A stretch of 64,000 nt of DNA from Paenibacillus sp. LHD-38 (GTDB lineage Bacteria > Bacillota > Bacilli > Paenibacillales > Paenibacillaceae): assembly GCF_031157315.1 (NCBI RefSeq), contig NZ_JAVIFU010000003.1, forward strand, positions 186,001 to 250,000. Reading direction: 5' to 3'. Each line of letters opens with the position of its first letter. Positions within the stretch are counted from its first letter, which is position 1. The notes beneath the pieces were generated by a model. That model was not told where the DNA came from and did no database searches. It saw only the letters and a program-made list of their open reading frames with translations. A program made the position numbers and the translations under genes. Shown one piece after another: positions 10,335 through 19,199 of the stretch.

Positions 10335-10480
10335 GATTGGGCCGCTGTCGACTAGCTTCAGGCGGAAATCCTCATGTCCATAACTCTTGGTGCCAGATCA
10401 CGAAATAGAGCCTTGCAGCAGGGCATAAAAAAACGCCAAGCCTGATTCGCAAGACCATAATGCATCTGACCATATCCAAT

Positions 10481-10507
10481 TTATGAGTTAAGGACACCAG
10501 CAAACAT
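10481..10507 (-). CDS. Candidate 8-residue leader peptide
   Basis: The short frame encodes MFAGVLNS and ends in TAA. A good ribosome site, AAAGGGG, lies 8 nt before the ATG, and the frame begins about 45-50 nt after the predicted transcription start. It is the only short frame in the leader with a convincing ribosome site. Leader peptides of this kind control ribosome-dependent attenuation, so a regulatory role for the two terminators downstream is inferred. There is no independent evidence of translation. Confidence 0.45.
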   Translation of the reverse strand: MFAGVLNS

Positions 10508-10558
10508 TAAAATTTCCCCTTTAAGCGTAATTCATAAATGATTAGATGTTACCTAAAT

Positions 10559-10588
10559 AATGTACAAAAAAGACGAGCTGTTTGTCAA
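10559..10588 (-). promoter_or_regulatory. Predicted promoter of the leader and MutS2-like gene
   Basis: A perfect TTGACA -35 (10583-10588) and a TACATT -10 (10559-10564) are spaced 18 nt apart on the minus strand. They lie just after the stop of the MBL hydrolase gene. The resulting leader is about 380 nt long before the MutS2-like ATG. Confidence 0.55.
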
Positions 10589-10611
10589 GCCTTAGGTATC
10601 CATTATCGAAC

Positions 10612-11388
10612 CTACAGGGTAATCTTTAATCCCGTGTGAGAAAAACGGATATGCTCAGGCAGATTATAGGTTCTTCGAATATCAATGTCATGAGACATAT
10701 GAGTGAGTATCGTCCGCTTTGGTTTCCATTTATGGACTAGCTCGATCGCCTCCACCACGTCATAAACTGATCTCGTTTCGTAGGCGAATGGCTCATGATA
10801 GAAGCTGGTTCCAAGTACAAGTAAATCTAAAGCCGCCAACTTCTCTTGCTGTTCCTCCGTCAAGCCGATCGAGTCGGAACAATAAACCCACTTAAAGTCC
10901 GTATTATCGTTCTCGAAACGAAAGGCGTATGCATAACCATTTTTTCCGTGATTGACTCGCCAGCTAGATACCTTCCATTTACCCAACTGAATTGGTTGAT
11001 CAAATGACTGAAATTGAATTTGATTTCCAAGCCATGGAAACCGATCCAAAATCTCTTTAATTACTTCAGCCGGTGCGTATGCACGGCCTTTTTTATTAGT
11101 CCAGCGACAGGCGTCCGCCCACTCCACTAGACCCCCGATATGATCAAAATGAGCATGAGTAATGAGCAGTGTATCAATTTCTCTCAATTCGGCTGCTTCT
11201 AATTGCTTTGCGAAATCTGGTCCACAGTCAATCCATATCGTTCCTGCATCCTCATCCTCGATTTGGACAGATGAACGCAGGCGACGGTTGATCCCCGTGT
11301 TTCTAGCTTCAGCGCATACTTCGCAATCACAATAAATGCGAGGTACGCCCATTGAATCACCATTTCCTCTGAAGATAAGTTTCGTCAT
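10612..11388 (-). CDS. MBL-fold hydrolase, PhnP-like
   Basis: A 258-residue metallo-beta-lactamase-fold enzyme. The N-terminus has the PhnP-type GNGDSMGVPRIYC followed by CDCEVC, whose cysteines can hold a structural zinc. The catalytic metal site is HAHFDHIGG, with further ligands in the VNHGKN, YCSDS and LTHMSHD segments. PhnP itself is a phosphoribosyl cyclic phosphodiesterase of phosphonate degradation. No phn genes are nearby, so a cyclic phosphodiester substrate is plausible but unproven. Its ATG overlaps the upstream acetyltransferase stop by 4 nt. It is the last gene of a four-gene operon. Confidence 0.85.
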   Translation of the reverse strand: MTKLIFRGNGDSMGVPRIYCDCEVCAEARNTGINRRLRSSVQIEDEDAGTIWIDCGPDFAKQLEAAELREIDTLLITHAHFDHIGGLVEWADACRWTNKKGRAYAPAEVIKEILDRFPWLGNQIQFQSFDQPIQLGKWKVSSWRVNHGKNGYAYAFRFENDNTDFKWVYCSDSIGLTEEQQEKLAALDLLVLGTSFYHEPFAYETRSVYDVVEAIELVHKWKPKRTILTHMSHDIDIRRTYNLPEHIRFSHTGLKITL

Positions 11389-12059
11389 AGCGGCAGCAGC
11401 TCTAATGTATCCGCAGCACGAATTTTCTCAACCATGCGTAACCATTCCTCTGGCTTGTTCGGCAAGGCAGCATAATACCCATCTAGAAATTCAGCAACAA
11501 GGGCAGCATCAATGGAAGTCATTTCATCATCCTGCGGCAGGAAGCATAAATCTAATTCAGAAACGGCTTGACCCTCGTGGTCCCAGGAAGGATGAACATA
11601 TGCGATATCAATTCGCTTATAACCGATATGCGAGAGCACTTCACGGCGTACAAACGGATTCATTGGCGAAACGCCGCCGAAAGCATGCTCTTCTGCACGG
11701 TAAGGATCATACACTTCGGCAAACATACCGATTGGCGAGGTACCCGATTGCACGGCGAGCTTAGCCAAATCACGCTCGCGGTTACGAAGCAGAAATCTCC
11801 CAATACCTAAGGAAGGCTTGCCTATTATCGTAAAATCAGTCATCGCTACGCGAAGCTCCGGATAATAACGGTATTCCGTTGATCCGACTACTTCTCCCTC
11901 ATGAATGGCAACATAGACATGAATCGCTTGATCCTCAAGAGGCTCTCTCCAAAGATCATATGCTAGAACTTCCTCAGGAGGAAAAATCGTTTGCAAAAGC
12001 TTATGTAGGGGAACAAAATAAGGATCCTCAATGGATGTAATCCGATGATAGGTCAGCAT
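11385..12059 (-). CDS. GNAT-family acetyltransferase-like protein
   Basis: A 224-residue protein with the general GNAT layout. A mid-protein strand pair (VAIHEGEVVGSTEYRYY) leads to the acetyl-CoA loop region LGIGRFLLRNRERDLAK, a diverged R/Q-x-x-G-x-G/A motif. The C-terminal portion is longer than in a minimal GNAT domain. The substrate is unknown. It lies 15 nt downstream of another GNAT gene and is coupled to the MBL hydrolase by an ATGA overlap, so the four products probably serve a common small-molecule or protein-modification task. Confidence 0.7.
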   Translation of the reverse strand: MLTYHRITSIEDPYFVPLHKLLQTIFPPEEVLAYDLWREPLEDQAIHVYVAIHEGEVVGSTEYRYYPELRVAMTDFTIIGKPSLGIGRFLLRNRERDLAKLAVQSGTSPIGMFAEVYDPYRAEEHAFGGVSPMNPFVRREVLSHIGYKRIDIAYVHPSWDHEGQAVSELDLCFLPQDDEMTSIDAALVAEFLDGYYAALPNKPEEWLRMVEKIRAADTLELLPL

Positions 12060-12074
12060 TTTCGTATATCTCCT

Positions 12075-12734
12075 TTATTTGAACGGATTTCGCCATTCCA
12101 TAATGGCTGCACAGTTGTTGGACTGTTCATCTTCTAAATATCCGTGGGCGATGCCGATTGGCATGCGACCGCATCTAAGCAAAAAGGTTATTACAGGATC
12201 TTTCAAATCTCCGCTCAGCACTTTTTCCAAATAGGACTCCGGCGTCATTTCATGGGCACGAGGTCCATAACCAGGCATGCGACCACCTCCGAGGAGTCTG
12301 AGGAGTCCAAGCTGTACAACGGTCTCATACATCGACTGCATCAGCCATTTGCCAATTCCTGATTTCCTAAATTCCGGAATCACACAAATATCCACAATGT
12401 ACAGCGTATCTCCTGCCGGATTGTGATTGCGTATATATCCGCCGTCGGTAACGGTTTCCCAATCATGCGTATGGCCGTACTCATTCATATTGACCAAGAG
12501 ACCGGTCATCGAGCCGATCAGGATGCCGTCAACCTCTGCACACAACGCACCTTCCGGAAAACGGTTAACGTGTTCGGAGAGCTGATCGACATTCCACAAT
12601 AGCTCCTCAGGAAATGGCGGAGGAAAGCTTGCACGTTGAACATCGATTAATGCCTCAAAATCAGCCTGACCATAATTACGTATAACTGTTTTTTGAGGTT
12701 TGTCTTTTACATATAAGTACAGCTCTTTGCGCAT
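12075..12734 (-). CDS. GNAT-family N-acetyltransferase resembling the N-terminal half of YhcX
   Basis: A 219-residue acetyltransferase with the acetyl-CoA motif in FRKSGIGKWLMQSMYE after the beta-4 strand TLYIVDICVIPE. The C-terminal stretch GRMPGYGPRAHEMTPESY, then DPVITFLLRCGRMPIGI and WRNPF, is the pattern I recognise from the GNAT half of two-domain proteins such as B. subtilis YhcX, where it is fused to a carbon-nitrogen hydrolase. Here the hydrolase is the separate gene immediately upstream (44 nt gap), so the pair looks like a split version of the fusion. Substrate unknown. Confidence 0.8.
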   Translation of the reverse strand: MRKELYLYVKDKPQKTVIRNYGQADFEALIDVQRASFPPPFPEELLWNVDQLSEHVNRFPEGALCAEVDGILIGSMTGLLVNMNEYGHTHDWETVTDGGYIRNHNPAGDTLYIVDICVIPEFRKSGIGKWLMQSMYETVVQLGLLRLLGGGRMPGYGPRAHEMTPESYLEKVLSGDLKDPVITFLLRCGRMPIGIAHGYLEDEQSNNCAAIMEWRNPFK

Positions 12735-12778
12735 CCCAAGCCGCCTTCCAAAAAAAAGGATGAACTCGAATAATTACA

Positions 12779-13639
12779 CTACTGCCAGTCCGTATATAAG
12801 TCCGTACGCCGGTCGCGCCAAGTTGTTACTGCACCTTTCAACCTTACATCCTCCAGCAGCGCCAAATCTAAATCAGCTACAACGAGCATATCGTCATTGA
12901 TGATTCCTTCGCTTAATATGCCAGCAGGCGGAAATGGAATATCATTAGGCGCAATCACAGCAGCTTGCCCAAAATTCGCGCGCATGAGATCTACCTTGCG
13001 AAGCGAACCAACCGTGCCCGTGGTAACAATATAAACTTGGTTCTCAACGGCTCTGGCATGGCAGCAATACCTCACCCGATAGAAGCCATGACGATCATCT
13101 GTGCAGGAAGGGCAGAATATGACGTCTGCTCCCTTTGCCCTAGCCATCCGGACGATTTCCGGGAATTCAATATCGTAGCAGGTAAGCATTGCAATGGTGC
13201 CGTACGCGGTCTCAAACACTTCAAGACCTTCACCCGCCGACATATTCCAGCCCTCCACTTCCGATGGCGTGATATGAATTTTATGCTGGACATCAATTTT
13301 GCCATCGGGATGAAAGAGATGGGCAGCATTGCGAAGACTATTATCAGCCGTTTTGATGACATGGGTCCCGCCTATAATATAAACCCTATATTCAACTGCC
13401 AAAGAGCCGAATAAATGCAAGTAATCTTCCGTGAAATCAGGAAGGCGGTCGATAGTAAGCGCGTTTCCTTGCTCATCGCCGATAGACATTAATTGCGTTG
13501 TAATAAACTCTGGAAATAAAATAAATTGTACGCCGTATTCAGATGCATTTCGCACATAATGAGTCACTTGCTCCGCGAATTGCTCAAATGAATCAATGTC
13601 AGCTAGCTTATATTGAACGGCAGCCGTACGAAATTTCAT
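12779..13639 (-). CDS. Carbon-nitrogen hydrolase (nitrilase superfamily)
   Basis: A 286-residue amidase-type enzyme. The catalytic triad can be placed: Glu in FILFPEF, Lys in HKIHITPSE, and Cys in IAMLTCYDIEFPE. The family's CHARAVENQVYI segment follows. Length is normal. It hydrolyses a C-N bond of an amide or carbamoyl compound, but the substrate is unknown. It is the first gene of the operon with two GNAT proteins and an MBL hydrolase. The histidine kinase gene ends 26 nt upstream on the same strand, so read-through from the two-component operon is possible. Confidence 0.85.
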   Translation of the reverse strand: MKFRTAAVQYKLADIDSFEQFAEQVTHYVRNASEYGVQFILFPEFITTQLMSIGDEQGNALTIDRLPDFTEDYLHLFGSLAVEYRVYIIGGTHVIKTADNSLRNAAHLFHPDGKIDVQHKIHITPSEVEGWNMSAGEGLEVFETAYGTIAMLTCYDIEFPEIVRMARAKGADVIFCPSCTDDRHGFYRVRYCCHARAVENQVYIVTTGTVGSLRKVDLMRANFGQAAVIAPNDIPFPPAGILSEGIINDDMLVVADLDLALLEDVRLKGAVTTWRDRRTDLYTDWQ

Positions 13640-13664
13640 TTTCGGGAAAGACCCCCTCGCTATG

Positions 13665-15023
13665 TTATTGTTTACGCTGCTTAAACTGCAGAGTAATCGT
13701 CGTGCCTAAATCCGGCAAACTAAAGACATCTACCTTTCCCTCATGCAGATCAATAATTCGTTTCGCGATCGATAGTCCGAGTCCCACACCGCCAGTCGCA
13801 CGGCTTCTTGCACCGTCAACACGATAGAAACGTTCAAATAAATGGGGAATTTCATTCTCAGGAATACCCATTCCTTTATCCTTAACCTCGATTTTTACGA
13901 TATGCCTAACGAGCGTTATCGTAATGTCTATCGGGTCCTTCGAATATTTAATGGCATTGTCCAGCAAAATGACAAGAAGCTGTCTAATTTTATCCTTATC
14001 ACCAACCATCCGCACCACCTTGGACATCGCCTTCACCCTGATTGGACGTCCAAACGTCGTTTGCAGCATTGTCGCAAGCTCATCGACAACCTGGACAACA
14101 TCAAACAGCTCCTGTCGGAGCCAATCCTCTTGCTCAGCCTCCGCCAGCATCAGCATCGATTTTGTTAAGTTCTGCAGTCGATTAGCTTCCTTATCAATGG
14201 CCTCGATAGCTTCATTCCGCAAATTCTCATCATCCCGCCCCCAGCGCTTCAACATGCCTGCATAGCTGCTGATAACGGTTAAAGGTGTTTTCAGCTCATG
14301 AGAGGCATCTGCAACGAACTGCTTCTGTTTTGCAAAGGTACGATCGAGCCGTTCGATCATTTGATTAAATGCACGGACAAGCTGAAGGAGCTCCGCAGAT
14401 TCTTCCCGGCTGCTCAGCTCGATCTGCCTGAGCTTGCCGCTTCGATCAATTTCCCTCATTGTATTCACCATTTGTTGAATAGGCGCCGTCAGTCTGGACG
14501 TGAACCAATAGGTGCCGAATATGGCAAACAAGATGGCTCCGCCGCTGGTCACGCTTAGCGCCGCAACCAATACCTGCAAGTAATTATCAAGCTCATCCAG
14601 TATTCGATTAACCTCAAGCATCGCAATGACGCGATTTCCGTCATACAACGGAACCCGCATGAACAAGATACGTTCTCCGCCCTTCGTAATCATCCCCGTA
14701 TGGTGATGAGTCTCAAAGGCAGCAGGAAGCTCTTGCAGCAGCTCGTTTGAGCCGGTTATATTGACTACTCTGTTATTAGGCGCAATAATGCGGATCATTT
14801 CGTTAACGTTGTAATACTCATTGAGCAGCTCCGGAGAGTTCAGTCCTCGACCGCTCTGAATTCGGGGATTCTCAAGCATGAGATTCACCTTATTCGCAAT
14901 AACCTCTTCTTCGCTTTCCGTCGTAATTTTGATGACGTAAAAGTATACGAATATATTAAAGAGAATCAAAATAAAGATGAGCCAGAAAATTGTAAAAAGC
15001 GTAAACCGTTTGCGCAGTGTCAT
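13665..15023 (-). CDS. Sensor histidine kinase, membrane-bound, HAMP-containing
   Basis: A 452-residue class I sensor. The first transmembrane helix is at about residues 9-32, an extracytoplasmic sensor region covers about 33-155, and a second helix lies at about 157-180. HAMP follows, then the dimerisation/phosphoacceptor helix with H242 in DASHELKTPLT. The ATPase domain has an N box (LDNAIKYS), DKGMGIP and GVGLGLSIAKRI. It resembles the YkoH/ArlS group. Its ATG overlaps the response-regulator stop by 4 nt. The signal is unknown; nearby genes give no clear target. Confidence 0.9.
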   Translation of the reverse strand: MTLRKRFTLFTIFWLIFILILFNIFVYFYVIKITTESEEEVIANKVNLMLENPRIQSGRGLNSPELLNEYYNVNEMIRIIAPNNRVVNITGSNELLQELPAAFETHHHTGMITKGGERILFMRVPLYDGNRVIAMLEVNRILDELDNYLQVLVAALSVTSGGAILFAIFGTYWFTSRLTAPIQQMVNTMREIDRSGKLRQIELSSREESAELLQLVRAFNQMIERLDRTFAKQKQFVADASHELKTPLTVISSYAGMLKRWGRDDENLRNEAIEAIDKEANRLQNLTKSMLMLAEAEQEDWLRQELFDVVQVVDELATMLQTTFGRPIRVKAMSKVVRMVGDKDKIRQLLVILLDNAIKYSKDPIDITITLVRHIVKIEVKDKGMGIPENEIPHLFERFYRVDGARSRATGGVGLGLSIAKRIIDLHEGKVDVFSLPDLGTTITLQFKQRKQ

Positions 15024-15718
15024 GCATCCGGCTCCTTAATCATATAACCGACTCCGCGTACCGTATGAATTAGCTTATGACGATAACCCTTGTCCAGTTT
15101 CTGGCGCAAATAACGTATATAAACATCGACAAGATTCGTTTCACCGATAAAATCATAGCCCCAAACCTCGGATAAAATATCTTCGCGGGACTTCTCGTCA
15201 TTTTTATTCTCTACGAGATATACGAGCAGCTCGAACTCTCGCGGCGTTAATTCGATCAAAATATCCTTGCGGTAAACTTTTCGAGTCCGCAGCTCAATCG
15301 TCAAATCGCCAACTTTTATCATGTCCGAACCTTCCGCTTCCTTCGGATATTGCTGGAATATACGCAGTATGTTGCGCACACGGGCCAGCAGCTCCTCCAT
15401 CGCAAACGGTTTCGTAATATAGTCATTGGCACCGTGTTCGAAGCCGCTTACCTTGTCCGGCACGGTATCACGTGCGGTTAATAATATGATAGGTACGGGA
15501 TTGCCCGCTTGCCGCAATAATCGCAATACTTCAATTCCGCTCATTTCAGGAAGCATCACATCAAGCAGAACAAGTCCCCACTCCCCTGTTGATGCCATTT
15601 CATAGCCTGTTCGACCATCGGCGGCTGTGCCCACCGTATAGCCCTCATGCTCTAGTTCAAGCTGAAGTATACGAGAAATACCAGCTTCATCTTCTACGAC
15701 AAGAATATGTTCTTTCAT
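15020..15718 (-). CDS. OmpR-family response regulator
   Basis: A 232-residue regulator. The receiver domain has acidic residues E9/D10, phosphoacceptor D53 in LVLLDVMLPE, and K in ITKPFAMEE. The winged-helix DNA-binding domain (about 130-230) has LTPREFELLVYL and the recognition-wing segment VDVYIRYLRQKLD...HTVRGVGYMI. It is the first gene of a two-gene operon with the downstream kinase (ATGA overlap). The family is YkoG/ArlR-like. Targets are not deducible from the window. Confidence 0.92.
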   Translation of the reverse strand: MKEHILVVEDEAGISRILQLELEHEGYTVGTAADGRTGYEMASTGEWGLVLLDVMLPEMSGIEVLRLLRQAGNPVPIILLTARDTVPDKVSGFEHGANDYITKPFAMEELLARVRNILRIFQQYPKEAEGSDMIKVGDLTIELRTRKVYRKDILIELTPREFELLVYLVENKNDEKSREDILSEVWGYDFIGETNLVDVYIRYLRQKLDKGYRHKLIHTVRGVGYMIKEPDA

Positions 15719-15836
15719 CTTTGAGGTACACCTGCTTCCAGTTGTAAATAATCGATTTTCAAATCAAACTTCGTGACATTCTTCTACAAGAACGCTTAAA
15801 TTTATCATAATGAAGACGTTTCACAAATGCAAGTAA

Positions 15837-15863
15837 GCCGATCTACTGGAAAAGTAGACCGGC
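15837..15863. other. Hairpin downstream of the ABC-F gene
   Basis: GCCGATCTACT and AGTAGACCGGC form a 10-11 bp stem in the 200-base gap before the two-component operon. There is no T run on either side, so it may only act as an RNA stabiliser or a weak terminator. Confidence 0.3.
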
Positions 15864-15915
15864 GATTGCAGCAAGCATCACCGCTTGCCGCAGCATGCGT
15901 TACCGCAGCTTATTA

Positions 15916-17472
15916 TTAGCTTTGCGTTTGCATCGCCCAAGCTTCTACATCCCAAGTTTTGGTTACCCAATCCTCATAAAATTCAGGCTCATGAGAGACG
16001 AGCACAACTGTACCTTTGTAAGCCTTGAGCGCGCGTTTCAGTTCCGCTTTGGCGACAACATCCAAATGGTTCGTCGGCTCATCGAACAATATCCAGTTGC
16101 TCTCGCGCATCATCAGCTTGCAAAGACGCACTTTAGCTTGCTCGCCCCCGCTGAGCTGGTTGAGCGCGCGCGTAATATGCTCGTTTTTCAAACCGCAGCG
16201 GGCAAGTGCAGCACGTACTTCATGCTGGTTCATAAATGAAAACTCATCCCAAACGTCCTCAAGCGGAGTCATGGTCGGCGCTTTAGCTTCCTGTTCAAAG
16301 TATGCTGCATTTAAATAATCGCCAAGATAAGTCTTGCCGTCAAGCGGCGGGATTACGCCGAGTATGGTTTTTAGCAGCGTTGATTTTCCTACGCCGTTAC
16401 AACCAACGATTGCAATTTTATCTCCACGTTCAATGACCATACTCATCTCGGGCAAAAGCGGCCGGTTGTAGCCAATAACCATGCCCTCAGCTTCAAATAC
16501 CGTTTTGCCGCTTGTTCTGGATTCTTTAAATTGAAAGGTTGGTTTTGCTGCTTCTTCCGGCTTATCGATACGGTCAATACGATCAAGCTGCTTTTCCCGG
16601 CTCTTCGCTCTTCCCGAAGTCGAAGCACGAGCTTTATTCTTTTGAATAAACTCCTCTTGCTTCTTAATAAAATCCTTCTGCTTCTCGTATGCGTCGATAT
16701 GCTGCGCTTTGTTCAAATCTGCCATCTCAAGGAATTTATCATAGTTCGCCGAATAACGAGTCAGCTTCGTGAATTCAAGATGATAAATAACGTTGACAAC
16801 CTGATTCATGAAGCTTGTTTCATGCGAGATGAGAACAAAAGCATGCGGATAGTTTTTCAGGTAGTTAGTCAACCAGTTGATATGCTCTTCATCCAAGTAG
16901 TTCGTCGGCTCATCGAGCAGCAAAACGCCTGGTTTTTCAAGGAGAAGCTTGGCTAGAAGAACCTTTGTCCTTTGTCCGCCACTGAGAGCTGTTACGTCAC
17001 GGTCAAGACCGATTGCATTTAAGCCTAGACCGTTTGCCATTTCGTCGACTTTTACATCGATCAAATAAAAATCGCCGATTTCCAGCTCCTCTTGAATCTC
17101 GCCCATACGCACGAGCAGCTCATCAAGCGTATCCGCATCCGCGTCACCCATTTGCGATGCAATCTGATTGAGCTCTTCTTCTAACAGAAGCATAGGCAGA
17201 AAGGCGTCTTTCAGCACATCACGAATGGTTTTGCCCGCATCAAGCTTCGTATGCTGATCCAAATAACCATATCGAACGCGAGGCGTCCATTCCACCTTGC
17301 CTTCATCCTTCAATAATTTACCGGTCAAAATATTCATAAGTGTAGATTTGCCGGTTCCATTTGCACCGACAAGTCCGACATGCTCACCATCTAATAAGCG
17401 GAAGGATACATTTCTAAACAATACCCGGTCGCCGAATGTATGTGATAATTGCTCAACTGTTAACAAACTCAT
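15916..17472 (-). CDS. yfmM: ABC-F family ATPase, YfmM-like
   Basis: A 518-residue cytosolic protein with two ABC ATPase domains and no membrane segments. Domain 1 has Walker A GANGTGKST, signature LSGGQRTKV and Walker B LLLLDEPTNYLD. Domain 2 has GCNGVGKST, LSGGEQAKV and WILFDEPTNHLD. A basic linker (about 230-300, KQKDFIKKQEEFIQKNK) joins them. Such proteins bind the ribosomal E site and act in translation or antibiotic protection. The N-terminal sequence closely recalls Bacillus YfmM, a housekeeping member rather than a resistance factor. I chose ATG 17472 (GGAG upstream), which gives the family start MSLLTVEQLS. Confidence 0.85.
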   Translation of the reverse strand: MSLLTVEQLSHTFGDRVLFRNVSFRLLDGEHVGLVGANGTGKSTLMNILTGKLLKDEGKVEWTPRVRYGYLDQHTKLDAGKTIRDVLKDAFLPMLLLEEELNQIASQMGDADADTLDELLVRMGEIQEELEIGDFYLIDVKVDEMANGLGLNAIGLDRDVTALSGGQRTKVLLAKLLLEKPGVLLLDEPTNYLDEEHINWLTNYLKNYPHAFVLISHETSFMNQVVNVIYHLEFTKLTRYSANYDKFLEMADLNKAQHIDAYEKQKDFIKKQEEFIQKNKARASTSGRAKSREKQLDRIDRIDKPEEAAKPTFQFKESRTSGKTVFEAEGMVIGYNRPLLPEMSMVIERGDKIAIVGCNGVGKSTLLKTILGVIPPLDGKTYLGDYLNAAYFEQEAKAPTMTPLEDVWDEFSFMNQHEVRAALARCGLKNEHITRALNQLSGGEQAKVRLCKLMMRESNWILFDEPTNHLDVVAKAELKRALKAYKGTVVLVSHEPEFYEDWVTKTWDVEAWAMQTQS

Positions 17473-17560
17473 TTTCGTCTTTATCTCCATTCATATATAA
17501 ACCATATTCAATCGATGTGAATTCACACTTTTTGCCCGTATCATTGTACCACATAAATGA

Positions 17561-19177
17561 TCAGTCTGTGTTCATTTCATTAGAAAGAAGCTTTAAAATG
17601 GGCGATAATGCTTGTTTAAGCCGTTTTTGGATTCGTTTGTCATCGGTTGCCCATAGCCCCCGCCATTGTAAGGAGAGCATTGTTTCCACCGCAAGTTTAG
17701 GCACAATGGCTAAAGGACGGTCAGGAAAAAGATGCAGCCACTCGTTTCGACCATGAAAAGCAATGTCCTTATTTGCAACAAACAGCATTCGAGCGTTGCT
17801 TAGTCGCAGTTCATTCTTCAAATCAACCAGAAGCCTTAGCTCACTGCCCTGCCATTTTACAACGAAGGGATCGCCAACGACAATAACAAAACTTGCCTGC
17901 TTCATTATCTGCCGAGCGCGCGGTTCGGTCCATTTTCGCGATAAATCAATCAAATTGATCTTGGCGCCTGCTTGTCGAAGCATTTGCTCAAAACGATGTT
18001 CTTCCTGCACGAGATCCGGACGCTGTTCCGACTTCAACGCGAAACAATCGATTGCCTGCTTATCGAAGCTATAACGCTCGTAGCGTTTATCAAGCGCACT
18101 TCTATCCAATGCATTACTTTTGCGCAACCTTTTGTTTCCTGAAAGCCAAGCATGCCATTCCGGCCTTGCTTGTTCATACTCGGCTGCCGTAATCGAGGCT
18201 CGTTCGGATTCTAACAGATTTGCAAGCGTATGCGTCAAAAAGGTGGATCCGGATCCCGATGACAGTGAGAGCAAGCAAACGGTATGTTGACTGCGATATG
18301 GACTTTGTTCACTCACCGAAATAGGATTTATAGTCTGCTTTAATCCATGATGTTGTACAAACGGCGCTAATGCTTCTTCCACTTCCTGCATGGAACCATA
18401 TCGCATTCGCGGATCCGAGTGCAGCAAGCATCGCAACACTCTTTTGAAAGCCTCCGGAAAATCACGAGGAATATGCCCGAACGGCTCCTGGCTATTTAAT
18501 TCCCCGTGCGGCTGTCGATAAATCATTCCTCCGCTGGCCATATAATACAAGAGTGCTCCGAGACCGTAAATATCTGTTTTCTCATCGCTTTGCCCTTTGC
18601 CTGCTTGTTCAGGTGCTGCAAAGCCATAGGTTCCAAGCTGGGCCGTATCCTGCTCTTTCCCCAGCTTAAATTGTCTCGAGATACCAAAATCAATAAGTTT
18701 GACCTTCCAATTCTCATCGAGCATTACATTTGAAGGCTTGATATCCCGATGAATAATAGGCGGCTCATTCGCATGCAAATAGCGAAGCGCCGAGCAAAGC
18801 TGCAGGGCAATATCCAATATTTTCGCAAACGACATGGTAATAGGCTTTGTGCGATTTAGTTCAGCGATGGTGCGGCCTTCTATATATTCCATCACAAGTG
18901 CTTCAAAAACCTGCTCATTCGGTGGAAAATAATCAACGATTAATGGCAAATGAATATGATTTACCATCATAAGCATTTGTGCTTCTTCCGCATATCTGCC
19001 TATGCCCGGCATCGGAGCAATTACTTTTATTGCTCTGAGCTTACCCGCGAGTCTTAAATCATCTGCAGCGTACACGACGCCCATACCGCCTCGTCCCAAA
19101 ACACCAGCGATGCGATATCGAGTACCAATCACCGTTCCGATCGGATAAGGATCAAACAGCTCCACTGTGCTTTTCAT
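17561..19177 (-). CDS. Ser/Thr protein kinase fused to a MinD/ParA-like P-loop domain
   Basis: A 538-residue protein. Residues 1 to about 270 form a Hanks-type kinase with a glycine loop GRGGMGVVY, catalytic Lys in RAIKVIAP, IIHRDIKPSN, IDFGISR and the activation-end GFAAPEQ. After a short linker, residues from about 300 to the end resemble a SIMIBI-class P-loop ATPase, with a deviant nucleotide loop SLSSGSGSTFLTHTLA, an acidic INLIDLSRKW strand and FVIVVGDP. No membrane helix or PASTA repeat is present, so this is not PrkC. ATG 19177 has GGGAGG 6 nt upstream. The start 33 nt further upstream lacks a site. The partner substrate is unknown. Confidence 0.8.
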   Translation of the reverse strand: MKSTVELFDPYPIGTVIGTRYRIAGVLGRGGMGVVYAADDLRLAGKLRAIKVIAPMPGIGRYAEEAQMLMMVNHIHLPLIVDYFPPNEQVFEALVMEYIEGRTIAELNRTKPITMSFAKILDIALQLCSALRYLHANEPPIIHRDIKPSNVMLDENWKVKLIDFGISRQFKLGKEQDTAQLGTYGFAAPEQAGKGQSDEKTDIYGLGALLYYMASGGMIYRQPHGELNSQEPFGHIPRDFPEAFKRVLRCLLHSDPRMRYGSMQEVEEALAPFVQHHGLKQTINPISVSEQSPYRSQHTVCLLSLSSGSGSTFLTHTLANLLESERASITAAEYEQARPEWHAWLSGNKRLRKSNALDRSALDKRYERYSFDKQAIDCFALKSEQRPDLVQEEHRFEQMLRQAGAKINLIDLSRKWTEPRARQIMKQASFVIVVGDPFVVKWQGSELRLLVDLKNELRLSNARMLFVANKDIAFHGRNEWLHLFPDRPLAIVPKLAVETMLSLQWRGLWATDDKRIQKRLKQALSPILKLLSNEMNTD

Positions 19178-19199
19178 ATTAATCCTCCCAAAAATGAAC

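Noticed and set aside
10360..10425. A 22-codon frame starting ATGCCCTGCTGC in the leader RNA
   Set aside because: It has no ribosome site: a T7 run directly precedes the ATG. The 8-residue frame upstream has a good one.
10172..10600. T-box leader before the MutS2-like gene (GTGGAACGCACCCGCG resembles a T-box sequence)
   Set aside because: The conserved T-box run and Stem I AGTA/GNTG elements are not present, and the GTGGAACGC segment is already one arm of a perfect terminator stem. The gene is also not an aminoacyl-tRNA synthetase or amino-acid gene.
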